From positions 1 to 64,000 of the forward strand of contig CM069435.1 in NCBI GenBank assembly GCA_035610365.1: a DNA stretch of 64,000 bases, read 5' to 3'. A program made the translations under genes and the position numbers. Source of the DNA: Aquatica leii. Lineage: Eukaryota; Arthropoda; Insecta; Coleoptera; Lampyridae. Shown in pieces: positions 1 through 12,100 of this stretch; within the stretch, counting starts at the first letter, position 1; each line of letters starts with the position of its first letter. The notes under the pieces are model-generated. The model had not been told where the DNA came from. It saw only the letters and a program-made list of their open reading frames with translations, and did not search any database.

Positions 1-340
1 TGTTTAGGGCTCGTTTAGATATACTGACTGCCTTGCTACATAAAAATTTTCAACCTTCTAGCTGTCTTAGTTAGGCCGTAATTAATGTTTAAAAATTTTT
101 CAAAAATATTTTTATAGTTTCTAAGGCTTTTTTAAAAATTTTTTTAAAGATCGTTTAGATATACTGACTGCCTTGCTACATAAAAATTTTCAACCTTCTA
201 GCTGTCTTAGTTAGGCCGTAAGTAATGTTTAAAAATTTTTTAAAAAATATTTTTATAGTTTCTAAGGCTTTTTCAAAAATTTTTTTAAAGATCGTTTAGA
301 TATACTGACTGCCTTGCTACATAAAAATTTTCAACCTTCT

Positions 341-360
341 AGCTGCTATCTTGAGTTAGG
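341..360 (+). repeat. Variant monomer segment with a 4-base insertion
   Basis: The normally invariant AGCTGTCTTAGTTAGG reads AGCTGCTATCTTGAGTTAGG here: CTA and a G are added. I noticed no other monomer with this change, so it looks like a private mutation or a sequencing error. Confidence 0.8.
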
Positions 361-3300
361 CCGTAATTAATGTTTAAAAAATTTTCAAAAAATATTTTTT
401 TATAGTTTCTAAGGCTTTTTCAAAAATTTTTTTAAAGATCGTTTAGATATACTGACTGGCTTGCTACATAAAAATTTTCAACCTTCTAGCTGTCTTAGTT
501 AGGCCGTAATTAATGTTTAAAAATTTTCAAAAATATTTTTATAGTTTCTAAGGCTTTTTCAAAAATTTTTTTAAAGATCGTTTAGATATACTGACTGCCT
601 TGCTACATAAAAATTTTCAACCTTCTAGCTGTCTTAGTTAGGCCGTAATTAATGTTTAAAAATTTTTCAAAAAATATTTTTATAGTTTCTAAGGCTTTTT
701 CAAAAATTTTTAAAGATCGTTTAGATATACAGACTGCCTTGCTACATAAAAATTTTCAACCTTCTAGCTGTCTTAGTTAGGCCGTAATTAATGTTTAAAA
801 ATTTTTCAAAAAATATTTTTTTTTATAGTTTTTAAGGCTTTTCTCAAAAATTTTTTTTAAAGATCGTTTAGATATACTGACTGCCTTGCTACATAAAAAT
901 TTTCAACCTTCTAGCTGTCTTAGTTAGGCCGTAATTAATGTTTAAAAATTTTTCAAAAAATATTTTTTTTTATAGTTTCTAAGGCTTTTTTCAAAAATTT
1001 TTTTTAAAGATCGTTTAGATATACTGACTGCCTTGCTACATAAAAATTTTCAACCTTCTAGCTGTCTTAGTTAGGCCGTAATTAATGTTTAAAAATTTTT
1101 CAAAAATATTTTTTATAGTTTCTAAGGCTTTTTTCAAAAATTTTTTTTAAAGATCGTTTAGATATACTGACTGCCTTGCTACATAAAAATTTTCAACCTT
1201 CTAGCTGTCTTAGTTAGGCCGTAATTAATGTTTAAAAATTTTTCAAAAAATATTTTTATAGTTTCTAAGGCTTTTTTTAGAAATTTTTTTTAGGGATCGT
1301 TTAGATATACTGACTGCCTTGCTACATAAAAATTTTCAACCTTCTAGCTGTCTTAGTTAGGCCGTAATTAATGTTTAAAAATTTTTCAAAAAATATTTTT
1401 TTTTATAGTTTCTAAGGCTTTTTTCAAAAATTTTTTTTAAAGATCGTTTAGATATACTGACTGCCTTGCTACATAAAAATTTTCAACCTTCTAGCTGTCT
1501 TAGTTAGGCCGTAATTAATGTTTAAAAATTTTTCAAAAATATTTTTTTATAGTTTCTAAGGCTTTTTCAAAAATTTTTTAAAGAAGGTTTAGATATACTG
1601 CCTGCCTTGCTACATAAAAATTTTCAACCTTCTAGCTGTCATAGTTAGGTCGTAATTAATGTTTAAAAATTTTTCAAAAATATTTTTATAGTTTCTAAGG
1701 CTTTTTCAAAATTTTTTTTAAAGATCGTTTAGATATACTGACTGCCTTGCTACATAAAAATTTTCAACCTTCTAGCTGTCTTAGTTAGGCCGTAATTAAT
1801 GTTTAAAAATTTTTCAAAAAATATTTTTATAGTTTCTAAGGCTTTTTCAAAATTTTTTTAAAGATCGTTTAGATATACTGACTGCCTTGCTACATAAAAA
1901 TTTTCAACCTTCTAGCTGTCTTAGTTAGGCCGTAATTAATGTTTAAAAATTTTTCAAAAAATATTTTTATAGTTTCTAAGGCTTTTTCAAAAATTTTTTT
2001 AAAGATCGTTTAAATATACTGACTGCCTTGCTACACAAAAATTTTCAACCTTCTAGCTGTCTTAGTTAGGCCGTAATTAATGTTTAAAAATTTTTCAAAA
2101 AATATTTTTATAGTTTCTAAGGCTTTTTCAGAATTTTTTTAAAGGTCGTTTAGATATACTGACTGCCTTGCTACATAAAAATTTTCAACCTTCTAGCTTT
2201 CTTAGTTAGGCCGTAATTAATGTTTAAAAATTTTTCAAAAAATATTTTTATAGTTTCTAAGGCTTTTTCAAAAATTTTTTTAAAGATCGTTTAGATATAC
2301 TGACTGCCTTGGTACATAAAAATTTTCAACCTTCTAGCTGTCTTAGTTAGGCGGTAATTATTGGTTAAAAATTTTTCAAAAATATTTTTTTATAGTTTCT
2401 AAGGCTTTTTCAAAAAATTTTTAAAGATCGTTTAGATATACTGACTGCCTTGCTCCATAAAAATTTTCAACCTTCTAGCTGTCTTAGTTAGGCCGTAATT
2501 AATGTTTAAAAATTTTTCAAAAAATATTTTTTTTTTATAGTTTCTAAGGCTTTTTTCAAAAAATTTTTTTAAATATCGTTTAGATATACTGACTGCCTTG
2601 CTACATAAAAATTTTCAACCTTCTAGCTGTCTTAGTTAGGCCGTAATTAATGTTTAAAAATTTTTCAAAAAATATTTTTATAGTTTCTAAGGCTTTTTTC
2701 AAAAAATTTTTTTAAAGATCGTTTAGATATACTGACTGCCTTGCTACATAAAAATTTTCAACCTTCTAGCTGTCTTAGTTAGGCCGTAATTAATGTTTAA
2801 ATATTTTTCAAAAATATTTTTTTATAGTTTCTAAGGCTTTTTTCAAAAAATTTTTTTAAAGATCGTTTAGATATACTGACTGCCTTGCTACATAAAAATT
2901 TTCAACCTTCTAGCTGTCTTAGTTAGGCCGTAATTAATGTTTAAAAATTTTTCAAAAAATATATTTATAGTTTCTAAGGCTTTTCTCAGAAATTTTTTTT
3001 AAAGATCGTTTAGATATACTGACTGCCTTGCTACATAAAAATTTTCAACCTTCTAGCTGTCTTAGTTAGGCCGTAATTAATGTTTAAAAATTTTTCAAAA
3101 AATATTTTTTTTTATAGTTTCTAAGGCTTTTTTCAAAAATTTTTTTTAAAGATCGTTTAGATATACTGACTGCCTTGCTACATAAAAATTTTCAACCTTC
3201 TAGCTGTCTTAGTTAGGCCGTAATTAATGTTTAAAAATTTTTCAAAAAATATTTTTATAGTTTCTAAGGCTTTTTCAAAATTTTTTTTAAAGATCGTTTA

Positions 3301-3584
3301 GATATACTGACTGCCTTGCTACATAAAAATTTTCAACCTTCTAGCTGTCTTAGTTAGGCCGTAATTAATGTTTAAAAATTTTTCAAAAAATATTTTTTTT
3401 TATAGTTTCTAATGCTTTTTTCAAAAATTTTTTTTAAGATCGTATAGATATACTAACTGCCTTGCTACATAAAAATTTTCAACCTTCTAGCTATCTTAGT
3501 TAGGCCGTAATTAATGTTTAAAAATTTTTCAAAAAATGTTTTTTTTATAGTTTCTAAGGCTTTTTTCAAAAAATTTTTTTAAAG

Positions 3585-3730
3585 ATCGTTTAAATATACT
3601 GACTGCCTTGCTATAAAAAAATGTTCAACCTTCTAGCTGTCTTAATTAGGCCGTAATTAATGTTTAAACATTTTTTAAAAAATATTTTTTTTTATAGTTT
3701 CTAAGGCTTTTTTCAAAAAATTTTTTTAAA
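3585..3730 (+). repeat. Rare-variant monomer (CTATAAAAAAATG / CTTAATTAGG / AAACATTTTTT)
   Basis: An unusual monomer with TTTAAATATACTG, GCTATAAAAAAATGTTC, CTTAATTAGG and TTTAAACATTTTTTAAAA. The same set recurs at about 48,427-48,535, some 45 kb away. Part of it (AAACATTTTTTAAAA) also occurs near 37,846. The joint occurrence makes independent mutation unlikely. Confidence 0.85.
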
Positions 3731-6700
3731 GATCGTTTAAATATACTGACTGCCTTGCTACATAAAAATTTTCAACCTTCTAGCTGTCTTAGTTAGGCCG
3801 TAATTAATGTTTAAAAATTTTTCAAAAAATATTTTTATAGTTTCTAAGGCTTTTTCAAAAATTTTTTTAAAGATCGTTTAGATATACTGACTGCCTTGCT
3901 TCATAAAATTTTTCAACCTTCTAGCTGTCTTAGTTAGGCCGTAATTAATGTTTAAAAATTTTTCAAAAAATATTTTTATAGTTTCTAAGGCTTTTTCAAA
4001 AATTTTGTTAAGAGATCGTGTAGATATACTGACTGCCTTGCTACATAAAAATTTTCAACCTTCTAGCTGTCTTAGTTAGGCCGTAATTAATGTTTAAAAA
4101 TTTTTCAAAAAATATTTTTATAGTTTCTAAGGCTTTTTCAAAATTTTTTTAAAGATCGTTTAGATATACTGACTGCCTTGCTACATAAAAATTTTCAACC
4201 TTCTAGCTGTCTTAGTTAGGCCGTAATTAATGTTTAAAAATTTTTCAAAAAATATTTTTATAGTTTCTAAGGCTTTTTCAAAAATTTTTTTAAAGATCGT
4301 TTAGATATACTGACTGCCTTGCTACATAAAAATTTTCAACCTTCTAGCTGTCTTAGTTAGGCCGTAATTAATGTTTAAAAATTTTTCAAAAATATATTTT
4401 TTATAGTTTCTAAGGCTTTTTCAAAAAATTTTTTAAAGATCGTTTACATATACTGGCTGCCTTGCTACATAAAAATTTTCAACCTTCTAGCTGTCTTAGT
4501 TAGGCCGTAATTAATGTTTAAAAATTTTTCAAAAATATATTTTTATAGTTTCTAAGGCTTTTTCAAAAATTTTTTTAAAGATCGTTTAGATATGCTGACT
4601 GCCTTGCTACATAAAAATTTTCAACCTTCTAGCTGTCTTAGTTAGGCCGTAATTAATGTTTAAATATTTTTCAAAAAATATTTTTATAGTTTCTAAGGCT
4701 TTTTCAAAAATTTTTTTTAAGATCGTTTAGATATACTGACTGCCTTGCTACATAAAAATTTTCAACCTTCTAGCTGTCTTAGTTAGGCCGTAATTAATGT
4801 TTAAAAATTTTTCAAAAAATATTTTTATAGTTTCTAAGGCTTTTTCAAAATTTTTTTAAAGATCGTTTAGATATACTGACTGCCTTGCTACATAAAAATT
4901 TTCAACCTTCTAGCTGTCTTAGTTAGGCCGTAATTAATGTTTAAAAATTTTTCAAAAAATATTTTTTTATAGTTTCTAAGGCTTTTTCAAAAATTTTTTT
5001 AAAGATCGTTTAGATATACTGCCTGCCTTGCTACATAAAAATTTTCTACCTTCTAGCAGTCTTAGTTAGGCCGTAACTAATGTTTAAAATTTTTCAAAAA
5101 ATATTTTTATAGTTTCTAAGGCTTTTTCAAAAATTTTTAAAGATCGTTTAGATATACTGACTGCCTTGCTACATAAAAATTTTTAACCTTCTAGCTGTCT
5201 TAGTTAGGCCGTAATTAATGTTTAAAAATTTTTCAAAAAATATTTTTATAGTTTCTAAGGCTTTTTCAAAAATTTTTTAAAGATCGTTTAGATATACTGA
5301 CTGCCTTGCTACATAAAAATTTTCAACCTTCTAGCTGTCTTAGTTAGGCCGTAATTAATGTTTAAAAATTTTTCAGAAAATATTTTTATAGTTTCTAAGG
5401 CTTTTTCAAAAATTTTTTTTAAAGATCGTTTAGATATCCTGACTGCCTTGCTACATAAAAATTTTCAACCTTCTAGCTGTCTTAGTTAGGCCGTAATTAA
5501 TGTTTAAAAATTTTTCAAAAATATTTTTATAGTTTCTAAGGCTTTTTCAAAATTTTTTTAAAGATCGTTTAGATATACTGACTGCCTTGCTACATAAAAA
5601 TTTTCAACCTTCTAACTGTCTTAGTTAGGCCGTAATTAATGTTTAAAAATTCTTCAAAAAATATTTTTATAGTTTCTAAGGCTTTTTCAAAAATTTTTTT
5701 TAAAGATCGTTTAGATATACTGACTGCCTTGCTACATAAAAATTTTCAACCTTCTAGCTGTCTTAGTTAGGCCGTAATTAATGTTTAAAAATTTTTCAAA
5801 AAATATTTTTATAGTTTCTAAGGCTTTTTCAAAAATTTTTTTAAAGATCGTTTAGATATACTGACTGCCTTGCTACATAAAAATTTTCAACCTTCTAGCT
5901 GTCTTAGTTAGGCCGTAATTAATGTTTAAAAATTTTTCAAAAAATATTTTTATAGTTTCTAAGGCTTTTTCAAATTTTTTTTGAAGACCGCTTAGATATA
6001 CTGCCTGCCTTGCTACATAAAAATTTTCAACCTTCTAGCTGTCTTAGTTAGGCCGTAATTAATGTTTAAAAATTTTCCAAAAATATTTTTTTATAGTTTC
6101 TAAGGCTTTTTCAAAATTTTTTTAAGATCGTTTAGATATACTGACTGCCTTGCTACATAAAAATTTTCAACCTTCTAGCTGTCTTAGTTAGGCCGTAATT
6201 AATGTTTAAAAATTTTTCAAAAAATATTTTTATAGTTTCTAAGGCTTTTTCAAAATTTTTTTTAAAGATCGTTTAGATATACTGACTGCCTTGCTACATA
6301 AAAATTTTCAACCTTCTAGCTGTCTTAGTTAGGCCGTAATTAATGTTTAAAAATTTTTCAAAAAATATTTTTATAGTTTCTAAGGCTTTTTCAAAAATTT
6401 TTTTAAAGATCGTTTAGATATACTGACTGCCTTGCTACATAAAAATTTTCAACCTTCTAGCTGTCTTAGTTAGGCCGTAATTAATGTTTAAAAATTTTTC
6501 AAAAAATATTTTTATAGTTTCTAAGGCTTTTTCAAAAATTTTTTTAAATATCGTTTAGATATACTGACTGCCTTGCTACATAAAAATTTTCAACCTTCTA
6601 GCTGTCTTAGTTAGGCCGTAATTAATGTTTAAAAATTTTTCAAAAATATTTTTATAGTTTCTAAGGCTTTTTCAAAAAATTTTTAAAGATCGTTTAGATA

Positions 6701-7397
6701 TACTGACTGCCTTGCTACATAAAAATTTTCAACCTTCTAGCTGTCTTAGTTAGGCCGTAATTAATGTTTAAAAATTTTTCAAAAAATATTTTTTTATAGT
6801 TTCTAAGGCTTTTTCAAAAATTTTTTTAAAGATCGTTTAGATATACTGACTGCCTTGCTACATAAAAATTTTCAACCTTCTAGCTGTCTTAGTTAGGCCG
6901 TAATTAATGTTTAAAAATTTTTCAAAAATATTTTTTTATAGTTTCTAAGGCTTTTTCAAAAATTTTTTTAAAGATCGTTTAGATATACTGACTGCCTTGC
7001 TACATAAAAGTTTTCAACCTTCTACCTGTCTTAGTTAGGCCGTAATTAATGTTTAAAAATTTTTCAAAAAATATTTTTTTATAGTTTCTAAGGCTTTTTC
7101 AAAAATTTTTTAGGGATCGTTTAGATATACTGACTGCCTTGCTACATAAAAATTTTCAACCTTCTAGCTGTCTTAGTTAGGCCGTAATTAATGTTTAAAA
7201 ATTTTTCAAAAATATTTTTTTATAGTTTCTAAGGCTTTTTCAAAATTTTTTTTAAAGATCTTTTAGATATACTGACTGCCTTGCTACATAAAAATTTTCA
7301 ACCTTCTAGCTGTCTTAGTTAGGCCGTAATTAATGTTTAAAAATTTTTCAAAAAATATTTTTATAGTTTCTAAGGCTTTTTCAAAAATTTTTTTAAA

Positions 7398-7538
7398 GAT
7401 CGTTTAGATATACTGACTGCCTTGCTACATAAAAATTTTCAACCTTCTAGCTGTCTTAGTTAGGCCGTAATTAATGTTTAAAAATTTTTCAAAAAATATT
7501 TTTATAGTTTCTAAGGCTTTTTCAAAAATTTTTTTAAA
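7398..7538 (+). repeat. Reference monomer of the 141-bp satellite
   Basis: A typical short-T monomer chosen as a type copy. Order of blocks: GATCGTTTAGATATACTGAC; CTTGCTACATAAAAATTTTC; TTCTAGCTGTCTTAGTTAGG; CCGTAATTAATG; then A/T tracts AAAAATTTTT, CAAAAAATATTTTT, ATAGTTTCTAAGGC and CTTTTTCAAAAATTTTTTT before AAAGATCG opens the next copy. It holds only two CpG sites (in GATCG and GGCCG). The segment CTAGCTGTCTTAGTTAG is an imperfect dyad whose outer arms CTAGCT and AGTTAG pair at five of six positions. The repeated A-tracts at roughly helical spacing would predict intrinsically curved DNA; this is inference. The length is close to a nucleosomal repeat core. Confidence 0.95.
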
Positions 7539-9028
7539 GATCGTTTAGATATACTGACTGCCTTGCTACATAAAAATTTTCAACCTTCTAGCTGTCTTAG
7601 TTAGGCCGTAATTAATGTTTAAAAATTTTTCAAAAAATATTTTTATAGTTTCTAAGGCTTTTTCAAAAAATTTTTAAAGATCGTTTAGATATACTGACTG
7701 CCTTGCTACATAAAAATTTTCAACCTTCTAGCTGTCTTAGTTAGGCCGTAATTAATGTTTAAAAATTTTTCAAAAATATTTTTATAGTTTCTAAGGCTTT
7801 TTCAAAAATTTTTTTAAAGATCGTTTAGATATACTGACTGCCTTGCTACATAAAAATTTTCAACCTTCTAGCTGTCTTAGTTAGGCCGTAATTAATGTTT
7901 AAAAATTTTTCAAAAATATTTTTTTATAGTTTCTAAGGCTTTTTCAAAAAATTTTTAAAGATCGTTTAGATATACTGACTGCCTTGCTACATAAAAATTT
8001 TCAACCTTCTAGCTGTCTTAGTTAGGCCGTAATTAATGTTTAAAAATTTTTCAAAAAATATTTTTATAGTTTCTAAGGCTTTTTCAAAAATTTTTTTAAA
8101 GATCGTTTAGATATACTGACTGCCTTGCTACATAAAAATTTTCAACCTTCTAGCTGTCTTAGTTAGGCCGTAATTAATGTTTAAAAATTTTTCAAAAATA
8201 TTTTTTTATAGTTTCTAAGGCTTTTTCAAAAATTTTTTAAAGATCGTTTAGATATACTGACTGCCTTGCTACATAAAAATTTTCAACCTTCTAGCTGTCT
8301 TAGTTAGGCCGTAATTAATGTTTAAAAATTTTTCAAAAAATATTTTTTTCTATAGTTTTTAAGGCTTTTTTCAAAATTTTTTTTTAAAGATCGTTTAGAT
8401 ATACTGACTGCCTTGCTACATAAAAATTTTCAACCTTCTAGCTGTCTTAGTTAGGCCGTAATTAATGTTTAAAAATTTTTCAAAAATATTTTTATAGTTT
8501 CTAAGCCTTTTTCAAAATTTTTTTTTAAAGATCGTTTAGATATACTGACTGCCTTGCTACATAAAAATTTTCAACCTTCTAGCTGTCTTAGTTAGGCCGT
8601 AATTAATGTTTAAAAATTTTTCAAAAAATATTTTTTTTTATAGTTTCTAAGGCTTTTTTCAAAAATTTTTTTTAAAGATCGTTTAGATATACTGACTGCC
8701 TTGCTACATAAAAATTTTCAACCTTCTAGCTGTCTTAGTTAGGCCGTAATTAATGTTTAAAAATTTTTCAAAAAATATTTTTTTTTATAGTTTCTAAGGC
8801 TTTTTCAAAAAAATTTTTTAAAGATCGTTTAGATATACTGACTGCCTTGCTACAAAAAAATTTTCAACCTTCTAACTGTCTTAGTTAGGCCGTAATTAAT
8901 GTTTAAAAATTTTTCAAAAAATATTTTTTTATAGTTTGTAAGGTCTTTCTCATAAATTTTTTTAAAGATCGTTTAGATATACTGACTGCCTTGCTACATA
9001 AAAATTTTCAACCTTCTAGCTGTCTTAG

Positions 9029-9137
9029 TTACGCCGTAATTAATGTTTAAATATTTTTCAAAAAATATTTTTTTTTATAGTTTCTGAGGCTTTTTTCAAA
9101 AATTTTTGTTAAAGATCGTTTAGATATACCGACTGCC
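9029..9137 (+). repeat. Rare-variant monomer segment (ACGCCG / CTGAGG / TTTTTGTTAAAG)
   Basis: Carries a set of uncommon variants together: GTTACGCCG for GTTAGGCCG, TTTAAATATTTTTC for TTTAAAAATTTTTC, TTTCTGAGG for TTTCTAAGG, TTTTTGTTAAAG at the tail, and ATACCGACTG in the next monomer. The same combination, in whole or part, recurs at about 23,905-24,015, 33,061-33,180 and 51,990-52,100. The following monomer (about 9,175-9,210) again has ACGCCG with AAATATTTTTC but normal CTAAGG. Confidence 0.85.
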
Positions 9138-12100
9138 TTGCTACATAAAAATTTTCAACCTTCTAGCTGTCTTAGTTACGCCGTAATTAATGTTTAAATA
9201 TTTTTCAAAAAATATTTTTTTTTATAGTTTCTAAGGCTTTTTTCAAAAATTTTTTTTAAAGATCGTTTAGATATACTGACTGCCTTGCTACATAAAAATT
9301 TTCAACCTTCTAGCTGTCTTAGTTAGGCCGTAATTAATGTTTAAAAATTTTTCAAAAAATATTTTTTTTTATAGTTTCTAAGGCTTTTTTCAAAAAATTT
9401 TTTTAAAGATCGTTTAGATATACTGACTGCCTTGCTACATAAAAATTTTCAACCTTCTAGCTGTCTTAGTTAGGCCGTAATTAATGTTTAAAAATTTTTC
9501 AAAAAGTATTTTTTTATAGTTTCTAAGGCTTTTTCAAAAATTTTTTAAAGATCGTTTAGATATACTGACTGCCTTGCTACATAAAAATTTTCAACCTTCT
9601 AGCTGTCTTAGTTAGGCCGTAATTAATGTTTAAAAATTTTTCAAAAAATATTTTTATAGTTTCTAAGGCTTTTTTCAAAATTTTTTTTTAAGATCGTTTA
9701 GATATACTGACTGCCTTGCTACATAAAAATTTTCAACCTTCTAGCTGTCTTAGTTAGGCCGTAATTAATGTTTAAAAATTTTTCAAAAAATATTTTTTTT
9801 TATAGTTTCTAAGGCTTTTTTCAAAAAATTTTTTTAAAGATCGTTTAAATATACTGACTGCCTTGCTACAAAAAAATTTTCAACCTTCTAGCTGTCTTAG
9901 TTAGGCCGTAATTAATGTTTAAAAATTTTTCAAAAAATATTTTTTTTTATAGTTTCTAATGCTTTTTTCAAAAAATTTTTTTAAAGATCGTTTAGATATA
10001 CTGACTGCCTTGCTACATAAAAATTTTCAACCTTCTAGCTGTCTTAGTTAGGCCGTAATTAATGTTTAAATATTTTTCAAAAAATATTTTTTTTTATAGT
10101 TTCTAAGGCTTTTTTCAAAAATTTTTTTAAAGATCGTTTAAATATACTGACTGCCTTGCTACATAAAAATTTTCAACCTTCTAGCTGTCTTAGTTAGGCC
10201 GTAATTAATGTTTAAAAATTTTTCAAAAAATATTTTTATAGTTTCTAAGGCTTTTTCAAAAATTTTTTTAAAGATCGTTTAGATATACTGACTGCCTTGC
10301 TACATAAAAATTTTCAACCTTCTAGCTGTCTTAGTTAGGCCGTAATTAATGTTTAAAAATTTTTCAAAAATATTTTTTTATAGTTTCTAAGGCTTTTTCA
10401 AAATTTTTTTAAAGATCGTTTAGATATACTGACTGCCTTGCTACATAAAAATTTTCAACCTTCTAGCTGTCTTAGTTAGGCCGTATTTAATGTTTAAAAA
10501 TTTTTCAAAAAATATTTTTATAGTTTCTAAGGCTTTTTCAAAAATTTTTTTAAAGATCGTTTAGATATACTGACTGCCTTGCTACATAAAAATTTTCAAC
10601 CTTCTAGCTGTCTTAGTTAGGCCGTAATTAATGTTTAAAATTTTTCAAAAATATTTTTTTATAGTTTCTAAGGCTTTTTCAAAAAATTTTTAAAGATCGT
10701 TTAGATATACTGACTGCCTTGCTACATAAAAATTTTCAACCTTCTAGCTGTCTTAGTTAGGCCGTAATTAATGTTTAAAAATTTTTCAAAAAATATTTTT
10801 ATAGTTTCTAAGGCTTTTTCAAAAATTTTTTTAAAGATCGTTTAGATATACTGCCTGCCTTGCTACATAAAATTTTTCAACCTTCTAGCTGTCTTAGTTA
10901 GGCCGTATTTAATGTTTAAAAATTTTTCAAAAATATATTTTTATAGTTTCTAAGGCTTTTTCAAAAATTTTTTTAAAGATCGTTTAGATATACTGACTGC
11001 CTTGCTACATAAAAATTTTCAACCTTCTAGCTGTCTTAGTTAGGCCGTAATTAATGTTTAAAAATTTTTCAAAAATATTTTTTTATAGTTTCTAAGGCTT
11101 TTTCAGAAATTTTTTTAAAGATCGTTTAGATATACTGACTGCCTTGCTACATAAAAATTTTCAACCTTCTAGCTGTCTTAGTTAGGCCGTAATTAATGTT
11201 TAAAAATTTTTCAAAAATATTTTTATAGTTTCTAAGGCTTTTTCAAAAATTTTTTTAAAGATCGTTTAGATATACTGACTGCCTTGCTACATAAAAATTT
11301 TCAACCTTCTAGCTGTCTTAGTTAGGCCGTAATTAATGTTTAAAAATTTTTCAAAAATATTTTTTTATAGTTTCTAAGGCTTTTTCAAAATTTTTTTAAA
11401 GATCGTTTAGACATACTGACTGCCTTGCTACATAAAAATTTTCAACCTTCTAGCTGTCTTAGTTAGGCCGTAATTAATGTTAAAAAATTTTTCAAAAAAT
11501 ATTTTTATAGTTTCTAAGGCTTTTTCAAAAATTTTTTAAAGATCGTTTAGATATCCTGACTGCCTTGCTACATAAAAATTTTCAACCTTCTAGCTGTCTT
11601 AGTTAGGCCGTAATTAATGTTTAAAAATTTTTCAAAAAATATTTTTATAGTTTCTAAGGCTTTTTCAAAATTTTTTTAAAGATCGTTTAGATATACTGAC
11701 TGCCTTGCTACATAAAAATTTTCAACCTTCTAGCTGTCTTAGTTAGGCCGTAATTAATGTTTAAAAATTTTTCAAAAAATATTTTTATAGTTTCTAAGGC
11801 TTTTTCAAATTTTTTTTAAAGATCGTTTAGATATAGTGACTGCCTTGCTACATAAAAATTTTCAACCTTCTAGCTGTCTTAGTTAGGCCGTAATTAATGT
11901 TTAAAAATTTTTCAAAAATATTTTTTTATAGTTTCTAAGGCTTTTTCAAAATTTTTTTAAAGATCGTTTAGATATACTGACTGCCTTGCTACATAAAAAT
12001 TTTCAACCTTCTAGCTGTCTTAGTTAGGCCGTAATTAATGTTTAAAAATTTTTCAAAATATTTTTTTATAGTTTCTAAGGCTTTTTCAAAAATTTTTTTA

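Noticed and set aside
7398..7538. Replication-origin consensus in TTTTATAGTTTC
   Set aside because: It differs from the budding-yeast core by at least one base, and such AT-rich near-matches are expected by chance in every monomer.
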